Origin: Candidatus Altimarinota bacterium
GTDB taxonomy: Bacteria > Patescibacteriota > Gracilibacteria > UBA4473
Assembly: GCA_021734785.1 (NCBI GenBank)
Contig: JAIPIF010000001.1
Span: forward strand, 280,930-344,929
Reading direction: 5' to 3'
Length of the DNA: 64,000 nt
The notes below the pieces were generated by a model. The model saw only the letters and a program-made list of their open reading frames with translations. It was not told where the DNA came from and did not search any database. Of this stretch, positions 41,754 through 49,234 are shown piece by piece. How positions within the stretch are numbered: the first letter of the stretch is position 1; each line of letters opens with the position of its first letter. A program made the position numbers and the translations under genes.

Positions 41754-42302
41754 ATGAAAATTCAATTTTTCGGAGGGAAAACATTCGGTCTCTTTGCCAA
41801 AAATGCACGGGTGGTGTTGGATGCTCCAGCCAAGTTTCCCGAAAAAAAGCTCGACATCGCCACGACCTCCACGGAAGAAGATTTATCCGCGCTGGATGCA
41901 AAAAAAGTGCTCTCGCTCCCGGGAGAGTACGAGATTTCAGAGATCCTGGTCAAAGGTTTTCAGCCCAAGCAGGGGCGGGTGACGTTTAAGATCACCATGG
42001 AGGATATCGCTGTGGCTCATTTTCCGGCGATCACGCTGGTGCCCGAGGCAAAGTTTATCGATCGACTGGGGGAAAATGTGGACGTTGTGTTGCTTCCGCT
42101 GGGAGAAGACCTCACGCCCAAAACGGCCAAAAAACTGATCGAAGAAATCGATCCGCGAGTGGTGATTTTTGGCGGAGATCCGCAGTTTTTTCCGGAGATC
42201 AAAGAAATGACCGGTGCACAAATTTTAGAAGAAAATTCCGTCGATATTTCTCGCAGCAAACTCCCCGAAGAGAAAACAGAGTACTGGATTCTCTCGACGT
42301 AA
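41754..42302 (+). CDS. Degenerate MBL-fold (UlaG-like) protein
   Basis: 182 residues. The overall pattern matches small UlaG-like beta-lactamase-fold proteins: an N-terminal MKIQFFGGKTFGLFAKN strand pair, LSLPGEYEISEILVKGF, a VAHFPA strand, VDVVLLPLGEDLTP and PRVVIFGGDP. The zinc-binding HxHxDH segment, expected after VLDAP...LDIATTS, is replaced by TEEDLSALD without histidines. It is therefore probably not a hydrolase. The ATG at 41754 fits the fold start; the open frame extends upstream only by chance. It runs convergently away from tsaE and ends just before the tRNA-Phe promoter. Confidence 0.7.
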   Translation: MKIQFFGGKTFGLFAKNARVVLDAPAKFPEKKLDIATTSTEEDLSALDAKKVLSLPGEYEISEILVKGFQPKQGRVTFKITMEDIAVAHFPAITLVPEAKFIDRLGENVDVVLLPLGEDLTPKTAKKLIEEIDPRVVIFGGDPQFFPEIKEMTGAQILEENSVDISRSKLPEEKTEYWILST

Positions 42303-42305
42303 AAT

Positions 42306-42333
42306 TTGACCCACGGAGGTTTTTTTGTACAAT
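42306..42333 (+). promoter_or_regulatory. tRNA-Phe promoter
   Basis: TTGACC (42306-42311), 16-bp spacer and TACAAT (42328-42333), about 40 nt before the tRNA. It matches the local consensus exactly. Confidence 0.75.
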
Positions 42334-42373
42334 CCCTCCGTTCTTTCTGCGACCTCTTTTATTTGTCCCCATC

Positions 42374-42448
42374 GGCGCGGTAGCTCAGTGGTAGAGCAAG
42401 GGACTGAAAATCCCTGTGTCGGTAGTTCGATTCTACCTCGCGCCACCA
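42374..42448 (+). tRNA. tRNA-Phe (GAA)
   Basis: 75-nt cloverleaf: acceptor GGCGCGG/TCGCGCC, D-arm TAGCTCAGTGGTAGAGCA, anticodon loop CTGAAAA with anticodon GAA, T-arm GGTAGTTCGATTCTACC, discriminator A and encoded CCA. A hairpin begins on the CCA itself. Confidence 0.97.
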
Positions 42449-42470
42449 GTCTTCGCGTGAGCGAAGACTG
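42447..42470 (+). terminator. Hairpin directly at the tRNA-Phe 3' end
   Basis: CAGTCTTCGC and GCGAAGACTG with loop GTGA, overlapping the CA of CCA. It is nearly the same as the hairpin abutting tmRNA (26361-26382). No T run follows, so it may be a processing signal or a mobile element end rather than a terminator. Confidence 0.5.
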
Positions 42471-42559
42471 CCGCGTCGGAGTGAAACGGAGACGGGCATT
42501 TGTCCTCGTCTTTCAAGAAATCTCTGACAGCGCTTCGACTCGGTAAACCACAAAAGTCG

Positions 42560-42814
42560 ATGAAATATTTTTATGTGTACATTCTTGAATCGAAAGTTCG
42601 TTCGGATGCTTTTTATGTGGGAATGACTCAGAATCTGAAGTTAAGGCTTGAAAAACATAACGCCGGTGCTTGCTTGCACACAAAGAAATATGCTCCCTGG
42701 CATTTCAAAAACTTCTTTGCATTCCAAACAAAAGAAAATGCCATTTCCTTTGAAAAATATTTGAAGAGCTCTTCGGGAAGAGCGTTTGCCAAGAAACACT
42801 TTTCTCTTTCTTGA
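42560..42814 (+). CDS. GIY-YIG nuclease family protein
   Basis: 84 residues: a single GIY-YIG domain (YFYVYILES for GIY, AFYVGMTQNLKLRLEKHN for YIG with the catalytic Arg, and FEKYLKS with the Glu). Such stand-alone domains are common, mostly uncharacterised, and related to UvrC and homing endonucleases. The start at 42560 gives the canonical MKYFYVYILES. It sits 112 bp after tRNA-Phe; the spacer between holds a hairpin and a GC-rich stretch. A mobile-element origin is possible. Confidence 0.88.
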   Translation: MKYFYVYILESKVRSDAFYVGMTQNLKLRLEKHNAGACLHTKKYAPWHFKNFFAFQTKENAISFEKYLKSSSGRAFAKKHFSLS

Positions 42815-42922
42815 ATTTCTTCCCTCCTGGTTGCTTGGAAGATTTTAAAGGAGACACCCCCATTTCCTCGTCCTGCGAGGGCGGGATTTCGCTCGGAGGT
42901 TTTTTGAAAGACGCCAGAAAAC

Positions 42923-42951
42923 TTGCACTTTTGTAAAAAATGTGCTATATT
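42923..42951 (+). promoter_or_regulatory. Promoter of the 124-residue membrane protein gene
   Basis: TTGCAC (42923-42928), 17-bp spacer, TATATT (42946-42951) in GCTATATTC. Predicted start about 42958, so the mRNA has a ~136-nt leader. Confidence 0.7.
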
Positions 42952-42973
42952 CTACCTGTTTCTTTCTGCGAGG

Positions 42974-43027
42974 AAAAGATTTATCGATTCCCCTGCAGTG
43001 AGGACGGCGGGGAATAGGTGATCTTTT
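42974..43027 (+). promoter_or_regulatory. Structured 5' leader of unknown class
   Basis: Two nested stems: AAAAGAT/ATCTTTT (42974-42980/43021-43027) outside and ATTCCCC/GGGGAAT (42987-42993/43009-43015) inside, with an asymmetric internal loop and a 15-nt purine-rich apical loop. It lies between a strong promoter and a small membrane-protein gene. I recognise no known riboswitch. A terminator or SD-sequestering alternative was not evident. Confidence 0.45.
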
Positions 43028-43093
43028 ACATGACAGAGAGACAAAAAAGAAAAGAAATCAATAATTTTTTAGAAACTAAAAAATAATACAGCT

Positions 43094-43468
43094 ATGAAAA
43101 CAAAAAAAACATTAGCAATCAGTCTCACAATTCTTTGGGCATTTTACGGTGCCTATCTTTTTTGGTTTAGATTGGGGATTGATATTTCATCTCCATCATC
43201 AGAAAAGATGTTTATCACTGTTTTTTTGATTTTTGGAGGATTGTTTTACTTTCTGGCGTGTGCCGCCGGAAAGGAATATAAACAGCTGGGAGTGAAAATC
43301 TGGGGTGTCGCAACAACGATAGGGTTGGAAGCGATGCTCTTCCTAGAAAAATATGAAGTTGCCATCCCAGAAGTACTTCGTCTTAATTTAGTAACAGAGG
43401 TCATCGTCTGGATATTTTTAGGGATAATTTCTGTGATTCTCTGGAATCTTGGAAATTCCAAAAAATAA
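43094..43468 (+). CDS. Small integral membrane protein
   Basis: 124 residues with four hydrophobic helices (about 7-27, 38-60, 68-87 and 99-119), a basic N-terminus and a short NSKK tail. No family recognised. It is somewhat AT-richer than its neighbours, has a strong promoter, a structured leader and its own terminator, so it is an independent, probably regulated unit. Confidence 0.7.
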   Translation: MKTKKTLAISLTILWAFYGAYLFWFRLGIDISSPSSEKMFITVFLIFGGLFYFLACAAGKEYKQLGVKIWGVATTIGLEAMLFLEKYEVAIPEVLRLNLVTEVIVWIFLGIISVILWNLGNSKK

Positions 43469-43487
43469 AAGACATCTATTTCCCCGA

Positions 43488-43521
43488 AAAGGATTCTCGT
43501 TTTGCGAGGATCCTTTTTTTA
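43488..43521 (+). terminator. Rho-independent terminator
   Basis: AAGGATTCTCG and CGAGGATCCTT pair across a TTTTG loop with one mismatch, followed by a T run. It ends the 124-residue membrane protein transcript. Confidence 0.8.
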
Positions 43522-43553
43522 TTTTCATTGAATTTTCCTCTATCTCTGCGACA

Positions 43554-44276
43554 ATGACCCCGATGCTGGAATTTTTGTGGGCGACATTTTTTTCTCCGCG
43601 GCTGGAGATGCCGCTCCCGCCGCCGCCGCTGGAGGCACCTGCATCGGGGCCGGTGATTCCTCGCGGTGTGCCTCGGCTGGATCCCGCACAAAAAATCCCT
43701 GAGCAATTTCGGACCCTTCTTCGCAAAAAAAGTGTCCCCAAGTCAGAGGCGGTGATTCAGCTTTCTGAATTTGCCGAAGCGCGACTGCCCGAAGCGTTTC
43801 AGTGGCCTTCGGAGGTGTCGGTTCGTGTGTATGCCGATATTCCGGCCGGAGCGGCGCACGATCTTCCGGCCCGGAAATTGCGCTCCTTGGGAGTGCTCCC
43901 CGAAGAAAAACGATTTGGGACGTTGTCGGACGCCGATCCCGATTTGCACCGTGATGCGGTTTCCCGTCTGGCAAATAAAACCTTCGAAGCGATCGACTTT
44001 CGTCCTCATTCTCTGGATGATCCCGATCGAGACGGAGTCCTGACGGAGACCGATTTTTGTCCGCGCGTTCCGGGGGAGGATGAGGGCTGCCCAGCGGTTG
44101 CCCTTCCCGAAAAAGTTGAGCAGCCCGGAGTAACCCTGACGATCGAAGATCCTCAGAAATTTGATTTCCTTGAGCAACAGATGATCCGCGTGGGGGACCT
44201 CTTTCGTGCGGTGATTGCCGATCCGGAGAATGGCGAGATTTTTTCCACTTCTGAGTCGATCACGGTGACCCACTGA
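43554..44276 (+). CDS. Hypothetical protein with TSP3-like calcium motif
   Basis: 240 residues from the ATG at 43554 (MTPMLEFLWATFF). A proline-rich N-terminal part (PLPPPPLEAPASG) leads to a helical region and then, near 170-195, DDPDRDGVLTETDFCPRVPG with a following GCP, the thrombospondin type 3 pattern that binds Ca2+ and is typical of exported proteins. The end (GDLFRAVIADPENGEIFS) looks beta-rich. No clear signal peptide beyond a short hydrophobic start. It ends 2 nt before the next gene and is probably co-transcribed with it. Confidence 0.65.
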   Translation: MTPMLEFLWATFFSPRLEMPLPPPPLEAPASGPVIPRGVPRLDPAQKIPEQFRTLLRKKSVPKSEAVIQLSEFAEARLPEAFQWPSEVSVRVYADIPAGAAHDLPARKLRSLGVLPEEKRFGTLSDADPDLHRDAVSRLANKTFEAIDFRPHSLDDPDRDGVLTETDFCPRVPGEDEGCPAVALPEKVEQPGVTLTIEDPQKFDFLEQQMIRVGDLFRAVIADPENGEIFSTSESITVTH

Positions 44277-44278
44277 CC

Positions 44279-45133
44279 ATGAAATTTACGGGGACGGTCG
44301 TGCAGGGCAATCAGCTGGGACGGGAATTTGGGGTCTCCACGGCCAATCTCGATCTGGCTTCAAAACCATATCTGCCGGAAGGGATTTATTTTGTTCGTGT
44401 TTTTTGGCAGGGGAAAATGCTGGAGGGGGTGATGCACTTCGGCCGTCGGATCAGTGTGGACGACCAGTTTTCCATAGAAATTCACCTTCTCGATTTCACG
44501 GGGGATTTGTACGGCGAAATTTTGCAGGTCGAGGTCTGTCGCCGGTACCGCGATATTTTGAAATTTAACACCCGCGAAAAGTTGTTCTCCAAAATCCAGG
44601 AGGACAGAGTCGCGGCACGGAAGTTTTTTCTCCGCGAGGAAATTCTCGCTCGTTGGAAAACGGTTTCTGACTTTGAACGGAAACAGATGGCACAACGAGC
44701 CGCGGAAAAGATTGCCTCCCGAAAAGATTTTTCATCAGCAGAGATCGTGTACGCCTTTGCGCCAAATGATTCGGAAATTCCGTTTGTCGAGCGTCTTGCC
44801 AAACAGTTTTCAGACAAAATGTGGTGTTTTCCCCGTGTGGATGGGGGGGAGATGCATTTTTTCCCGTCTTCGTTTTCTGCGCTGAAACTGGGGAAATTTG
44901 GCATCCTGGAGCCCGAGGGAAAACTCGCAGCACCCGCCCCAGATTTTATCTTTGTTCCGGCGCTCGCTGCGACAAAAAAAGGGGATCGGCTTGGGCGAGG
45001 AGCGGGATTTTATGATCGATTTTTGAAATCCATTTCTGTGCCAAAAATCTGTGTGCTGCCGGAGTTTGCTGTTCTCAAAACACTTCCTGCGCTCCCGCAC
45101 GATCAGCGAGTGGATGCGGTGATTGGTATTTGA
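44279..45133 (+). CDS. Riboflavin kinase / 5-formyl-THF cyclo-ligase fusion
   Basis: 284 residues. Residues ~1-120 match the riboflavin kinase domain of RibF: FTGTVVQGNQLGREFG, STANLDL, LPEGIYFVRV, IEIHLLDFTGDLYGE and the final KFNTREKLFSKIQED. The FAD synthetase half is missing. Residues ~120-284 match 5-formyltetrahydrofolate cyclo-ligase: ARWKTVSDF, PNDSEIPF, CFPRVDGGEMHFF, FGILEP and GRGAGFYDRFL. It would thus make FMN and recycle 5-formyl-THF to 5,10-methenyl-THF. I do not know this pairing as standard. It is tightly downstream of the TSP3-like gene. Confidence 0.85.
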   Translation: MKFTGTVVQGNQLGREFGVSTANLDLASKPYLPEGIYFVRVFWQGKMLEGVMHFGRRISVDDQFSIEIHLLDFTGDLYGEILQVEVCRRYRDILKFNTREKLFSKIQEDRVAARKFFLREEILARWKTVSDFERKQMAQRAAEKIASRKDFSSAEIVYAFAPNDSEIPFVERLAKQFSDKMWCFPRVDGGEMHFFPSSFSALKLGKFGILEPEGKLAAPAPDFIFVPALAATKKGDRLGRGAGFYDRFLKSISVPKICVLPEFAVLKTLPALPHDQRVDAVIGI

Positions 45134-45233
45134 GGAATTACAGATTACAAATTACAGATTACAAATGGGAAGGCTTAAAAGTCAAAAAGCTGAAAAGTTG
45201 AGAAGCAGGGAAGGAGGGAAGTTTTGAAGACAA

Positions 45234-45265
45234 ATCCCCCCATCCCCCTTTAAAAAAGGGGGGGA
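45234..45265. repeat. C5T3/A3G5 fold-back hairpin repeat (copy 4)
   Basis: Same as 4301-4332, but with one A in place of G before the A run. Preceded by GAAGTTTTGAAGAC. Confidence 0.8.
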
Positions 45266-45543
45266 AGATTGCTTCGTTTCCCGTTTCGCGGGAATCTCGC
45301 AATGACGGAGAAGGCTTGAAAAAAGGAGGGGTGGAGTTTTGAAGAAGAGAAGCAGAGAAGTTTTGAAGACAAAAAGAGGAAGAACGAAAAATAATTTTCA
45401 ATGACGAATTACAAATTGCAGATGATGCAGGAGGTACGTTGAAAAAAGTGGAAAAGCTCAAAAACAGGAAAGAAAGAGATCAGAGAAGTTTTGAAGACAA
45501 AGAGAACACTCTCTTGTCATGCCGGGCTCGATCCGGCATCTCT

Positions 45544-45570
45544 GGATCCCAAATCAAGTTTGGGATGACA
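45544..45570. repeat. ATCCCAAA...TTTGGGAT palindromic repeat (copy 1)
   Basis: ATCCCAAATCAAGTTTGGGA followed by TGACA; the same word occurs at 62098-62124 upstream of the second Cys-rich gene. Confidence 0.75.
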
Positions 45571-45590
45571 AGGCTCGTGTTTGATGCCGG

Positions 45591-46880
45591 CTACGCCAGG
45601 AATTTTTTGACGGCTTTGAGTACGGATTCGGCGTCATCTTTGGAGATCCCGATTTCGGCGAGTTCCTCTGGGCGGAGTCCCTCAAACTGCTTGATCTGCG
45701 AGAGCCCCAAATCCATGAGCGTACGAATGACTTCGGGTTCGACGCCTTCCAGTCGTTCGATGGTTACCTTTTCACTGACCTCTTTTTTCTCTTTTTTCTT
45801 GGCTTCAGGGGCTGCGACCGATTCATCCTCTTCGATGGGACCTTCGAACGTAATCACGTCGATTTGAGTGCCGAGCAGTTGTCCTGCAAGTCGGACATTT
45901 TGTCCTTTGCGTCCGATGGTGATCGCACGCTCTTCCTCTCGCACAAAAATTTTGACACGGTCTTCATTGTTATCTCCCTTAAAAAACTGGACTTTTGCCA
46001 CTTTTGCAGGAGAGAGTGCCGCCAGGAGAAGCTTTTTTTGATCTTCAGAATACTGGATCACATCCAGCCGTTCGTCGCCGACCTCTTCCATCACAGTGTT
46101 GATGCGGCTTCCGCGCTGTCCCACAAACGCGCCCACTGGATCCACGCCGGCATCATCAGAGGCAACGGCGATTTTGCACCGAACGCCGGGCTCACGAGCC
46201 ATGCGCGCGATGTAGACAAGTCCTTCACGCATTTCAGGGATTTCGCCCTCAAACAGTGCTTCGATAAATTTCTTGCTGGTGCGGGTGATCTTGAGCTGGG
46301 GGCCTTTTGGAGTGGATTCGACGGCTTCCAGGTAGACTTTGAGTCGTTGACCGGTGAAATACTTTTCTCCGGGGATTTGCTGGCGACTGTACAGGAGCGT
46401 TGTCACGCCTTCGATTTCCACCAGTGCCGAATCCCGATCGACTTTTTGGACACGAGCGGTCAGGAGCTCCCCCGCACGAGTAGAAAATTTTTGAAACAGC
46501 ATTTCGCGTTCGGCTTCCTGGAGCTTTTGATTCATGACATGTTTTGCTGTCTGGGCGGCAATCCGTCCAAAATTTTCCTCTTGCTTGAGCGGGACGTACA
46601 CGGTGTCGCCGTACTTGGCAACGGGCGTAATTTTCTTGGCATCTTTGAGCGTGATGTGCGCATCAAAATCCTCGACCTTTTCGACGACTTCTCGTTCTTC
46701 AAAAATTTTGAGATCGGCGATGTCATCCCCCAAAATCACTTTTATTTTTTGTGTCGGCCGCCCAAAGTCTTTTTTGTAGGCGAGGGCGATGCCGTTTTCA
46801 ATCGCTTCCACGACAATCTCGCGGTCGATGTTTTTTTCGGCACAGATTTGGTTGATGGCGGCTTGGAGCTGACTCTGCAT
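45591..46880 (-). CDS. nusA: Transcription termination/antitermination factor NusA
   Basis: RNA-polymerase-binding factor in pausing, termination and antitermination. 429 residues: N-terminal RNAP-binding domain (1-125), S1 domain (~130-200, LLTARVQKVDRDSALVEIEG), KH1 and KH2 with GAFVGQRGSRINTVMEE and AITIGRKGQNVRLAGQL, then an acidic C-terminal HhH-like domain (~370-429, LGLSQIKQFEGLRPEELAEIG). It is not next to infB as in many genomes. Confidence 0.94.
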   Translation of the reverse strand: MQSQLQAAINQICAEKNIDREIVVEAIENGIALAYKKDFGRPTQKIKVILGDDIADLKIFEEREVVEKVEDFDAHITLKDAKKITPVAKYGDTVYVPLKQEENFGRIAAQTAKHVMNQKLQEAEREMLFQKFSTRAGELLTARVQKVDRDSALVEIEGVTTLLYSRQQIPGEKYFTGQRLKVYLEAVESTPKGPQLKITRTSKKFIEALFEGEIPEMREGLVYIARMAREPGVRCKIAVASDDAGVDPVGAFVGQRGSRINTVMEEVGDERLDVIQYSEDQKKLLLAALSPAKVAKVQFFKGDNNEDRVKIFVREEERAITIGRKGQNVRLAGQLLGTQIDVITFEGPIEEDESVAAPEAKKKEKKEVSEKVTIERLEGVEPEVIRTLMDLGLSQIKQFEGLRPEELAEIGISKDDAESVLKAVKKFLA

Positions 46881-47021
46881 GTGGTATTTTTATGACCCAG
46901 AAAAAAGAGCGATGATCAAACATGACCATCACATCGGCGGCAGTCTGCAATTTTGTCCAAAAAAAGTCAAGAAAAAAATAATTTTCTCGCGTACAATGAG
47001 GTTGTTTTTCTTCTTTTTCTC

Positions 47022-47414
47022 ATGAATCCCCCCTCTCCCGATCCCGTTCGCGACGTTTGGGAATCGATGCGGCTGCTCTTTCAATCCCACCGTGGAAAAT
47101 CCAAAACCATCGCCTTCAAAAGTTCGGACTCAGACGACAAAAACGCTCCGTTTGTCGAAATATCGTACGTGCACCGCGAGTTCCCCGAGTTTCTCATCAC
47201 CCGTTCCGTTTCTCGCGGCGGAGAAGTGATTTCGAGCCTCCGGATCTGTTTCAACCGACAGGGGGGTGGGGAGGTGTCTGCCCGAGGATCAGGACAAGAA
47301 GACTTTTTCACGCTCGAGCCAGACGAAGTGGCGGATTTTCTCACCCGTTCGGTCGGCCGCCGTATCCGTCAGCAGCGCGAGGAAAAAATTCGAGAGCTTT
47401 TGCGATTTGGCTAA
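47022..47414 (+). CDS. Hypothetical protein
   Basis: 130 residues from the ATG at 47022 (MNPPSPDPVRDVWESMR). It has an alternating beta/loop region with basic and acidic patches and a basic C-terminal helix (RSVGRRIRQQREEKIRELLRF). No signal peptide or membrane segment and no family recognised. A TACAAT word at 46993-46998 lies 24 nt upstream as a candidate -10. Confidence 0.6.
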   Translation: MNPPSPDPVRDVWESMRLLFQSHRGKSKTIAFKSSDSDDKNAPFVEISYVHREFPEFLITRSVSRGGEVISSLRICFNRQGGGEVSARGSGQEDFFTLEPDEVADFLTRSVGRRIRQQREEKIRELLRFG

Positions 47415-47428
47415 GGTTTGGGAAAAAA

Positions 47429-47457
47429 TTGACAAGTTTTCTTGATCGGTTTAGATA
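47429..47457 (+). promoter_or_regulatory. Promoter of the 148-residue hypothetical gene
   Basis: TTGACA (47429-47434), 17-bp spacer and TAGATA (47452-47457). Predicted start about 47464. This excludes the in-frame upstream ATG at 47442, which lies inside the promoter. Confidence 0.7.
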
Positions 47458-47477
47458 AAGTTGTTTTCAAAACAAGT

Positions 47478-47921
47478 ATGTCGGCGGAAATATTTGGGAA
47501 TCAGTCGGGATGTGTTTCTTCTTTTGAGTCCATACGGGATGGAGAGCAGTATTTGACACAAACGGAGGATCAAGCGTCGAAAAGCGGTTTTTTTTCTCCT
47601 GCATTTCGAGAAGTTTCTTGTGTTACAAAAAAGAAAGATGTGTGTGTCTGGTTATTGGACAAAGAAACACCAGAAGTGCGCGTTCGAGAACAAGAAAACA
47701 AAAAAGAAGTTTTGGAAGTCGTTTGTCTGCAGGTACGACAGGAATGTCAAAAAACTTGTCCTTTTCTCAAACTGGGAGAGTCGACGGGAAGAATGGTGGA
47801 ATTTTTTCCTCCCGATTGTGTCTGGGGAAAAGATGCAAAATCGAAAAAAATGCGGGAAAAACTAAAAAAAAATACAGGTCGTCCTTTTTCTTTTCAGAAG
47901 GTATTGGGCGAAGTTTCCTGA
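47478..47921 (+). CDS. Hypothetical protein
   Basis: 148 residues from ATG 47478, chosen from the promoter position. Soluble, with six cysteines (among them GCVSS, SCVTKKKDVCVW, CLQVRQECQKTCPF and PDCVW), an acidic middle and a very basic tail (KSKKMREKLKKN). No family recognised. Its stop lies 5 bp from the prfA stop (convergent). Confidence 0.6.
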   Translation: MSAEIFGNQSGCVSSFESIRDGEQYLTQTEDQASKSGFFSPAFREVSCVTKKKDVCVWLLDKETPEVRVREQENKKEVLEVVCLQVRQECQKTCPFLKLGESTGRMVEFFPPDCVWGKDAKSKKMREKLKKNTGRPFSFQKVLGEVS

Positions 47922-47925
47922 AAAA

Positions 47926-48984
47926 TTACCCCGCGGCATCCAGCAGCGCTTTTTGTTCTTCGATCTGCAGGGCTTCGACGATTTTTCCCAGTCCACCGTC
48001 CATGATGCCGGCGATGTTGCTGAAGTTTTGGCCGATCCGGTGATCGGTCACGCGGTCCTGGGGGAAGTTGTACGTGCGGATTTTGTCACTGCGGTCTCCG
48101 GATCCGATCTGCACGAGTCGTTTGGCGCCGAGTTCTTTTTGTCGTTTCTCTTCTTCTGCTGTCGCGAGTCTGGCTCGCAGCACCCCGAAGGCTTTGTTTT
48201 TATTTTTGAGCTGCGATTTTTCATCCTGGCAGGTCACGACGATGCCCGTGGGCTGATGCGTCAGGCGCACCGCTGAATCAGTGGTATTGACACTCTGGCC
48301 CCCGCAGCCAGAGCTGCGAAAGACATCGATCCGTACGTCGGCGGGATTGATTTCCACCTCGGCTTCCTCGACCTCAGGCATCACCACCACGGAGACAGCA
48401 GAGGTATGCACGCGGCCCTGAGATTCGGTTACCGGAATTCTCTGCACGCGGTGGACGCCGCCTTCAAATTTCAACTTCCCGTACGCCCCAAACCCATTGA
48501 TTTTGAAAATAATTTCTTTGGTGCCGCCGCCCTCATTTTCCGTTTCTGATAAAATCTCCACGCCAAACTCCTGCCTCTCGGCAAACCGCATCAGCGCGCG
48601 GGAGAGTTCGGTGGCAAACAGCGCCGACTCATCGCCTCCGGCACCCGGGCGGATTTCCACGATGCAGTTTCGGTCGTCGTTTGGATCGCGGGGAATGAGC
48701 GCAAGTTTCAACCGTTCCTCGATTTCCGGTAATTCCTTTTTCGCCGCGTCGTACTCGGATTTTGCCAGCTCTCGCATCTCCGGTTCGTTCATCATTTCTT
48801 CGGCGTCAGCGAGTTGTTGAGTTAGGTTCAAAAACTGCTGTGCCAGCTCGTATTTGGGCAGGAGGGCTTTTCGTTTTTGCGCGAGATTTTTGGCTTTTTC
48901 GGGATCCGAAAACACCTCTGGATCGGCCAGCTCGGCGTCCAGGGCTTCGAAATCCGCGAGAATTTTTTGGGCTTTTTCTTCCAT
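47926..48984 (-). CDS. prfA: Peptide chain release factor 1
   Basis: Reads UAA and UAG and triggers peptide release. 352 residues from the ATG at 48984 (MEEKAQKILADFEALDAE). The GGQ loop is in SSGCGGQSVNTTDSAVR, and the codon-recognition tripeptide is PVT (RIPVTESQGRVHTSA), which is the RF1 PxT type rather than RF2 SPF. The open frame extends another 52 codons upstream, but that part is not release-factor sequence. No prmC next to it. Confidence 0.95.
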   Translation of the reverse strand: MEEKAQKILADFEALDAELADPEVFSDPEKAKNLAQKRKALLPKYELAQQFLNLTQQLADAEEMMNEPEMRELAKSEYDAAKKELPEIEERLKLALIPRDPNDDRNCIVEIRPGAGGDESALFATELSRALMRFAERQEFGVEILSETENEGGGTKEIIFKINGFGAYGKLKFEGGVHRVQRIPVTESQGRVHTSAVSVVVMPEVEEAEVEINPADVRIDVFRSSGCGGQSVNTTDSAVRLTHQPTGIVVTCQDEKSQLKNKNKAFGVLRARLATAEEEKRQKELGAKRLVQIGSGDRSDKIRTYNFPQDRVTDHRIGQNFSNIAGIMDGGLGKIVEALQIEEQKALLDAAG

Positions 48985-49033
48985 TTTGACCCGCCGATGG
49001 TAGCCGAAAATGTGGGAGAACACAACAAAAGAA

Positions 49034-49061
49034 TTGACAATTTCTTCGAAAAGTTTAAAGA
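49034..49061 (+). promoter_or_regulatory. Promoter of the coiled-coil membrane protein gene
   Basis: TTGACA (49034-49039), 16-bp spacer and TAAAGA (49056-49061). It predicts a leader of about 165 nt before the ATG at 49235. Confidence 0.5.
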
Positions 49062-49108
49062 AAACACCGTGAGGTCTGTTTCCTCCTCGGATGCAGATTT
49101 CCGTTGTT

Positions 49109-49177
49109 TCACATGACGGAAGGAATCGTGCGGTTTGCACCCTCTTCTTTTTTTAGACGAAAGGAGGGGGGTGCAAA
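49109..49177 (+). promoter_or_regulatory. Leader hairpins upstream of the coiled-coil gene
   Basis: Two stem-loops in the leader: TTCCGT/ACGGAA with loop TGTTTCACATG (49109-49131), and TTTGCACCC/GGGTGCAAA (49134-49142/49169-49177) around a T- and purine-rich loop. An AAAAGGAGAAAAAG ribosome-binding site lies beyond them, before the ATG. Function unknown. Confidence 0.4.
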
Positions 49178-49234
49178 TGCGCGCGCATCAAAAATATTTT
49201 TATTATTTAACTAAAAAGAAAAGGAGAAAAAGTT

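Larger units (their letters stand above)
45134..45590. repeat. Repeat-filled intergenic region (457 bp)
   Basis: No gene. Contains ATTACAGATTACAAATTAC words (45136-45167), purine GAAAAGTTGAGAAGCAGG blocks (45180-45232, 45330-45375, 45437-45505), C-rich hairpin copy 4 (45234-45265), a TTGCTTCG...CTCGCAATGAC word (about 45267-45307), a TGCCGG/CCGGCA palindrome (45519-45539) and a CCCAAA/TTTGGG palindrome (45544-45570). Confidence 0.85.

Noticed and set aside
45864..46895. Long plus-strand ORF of 343 codons
   Set aside because: Antisense shadow of nusA.
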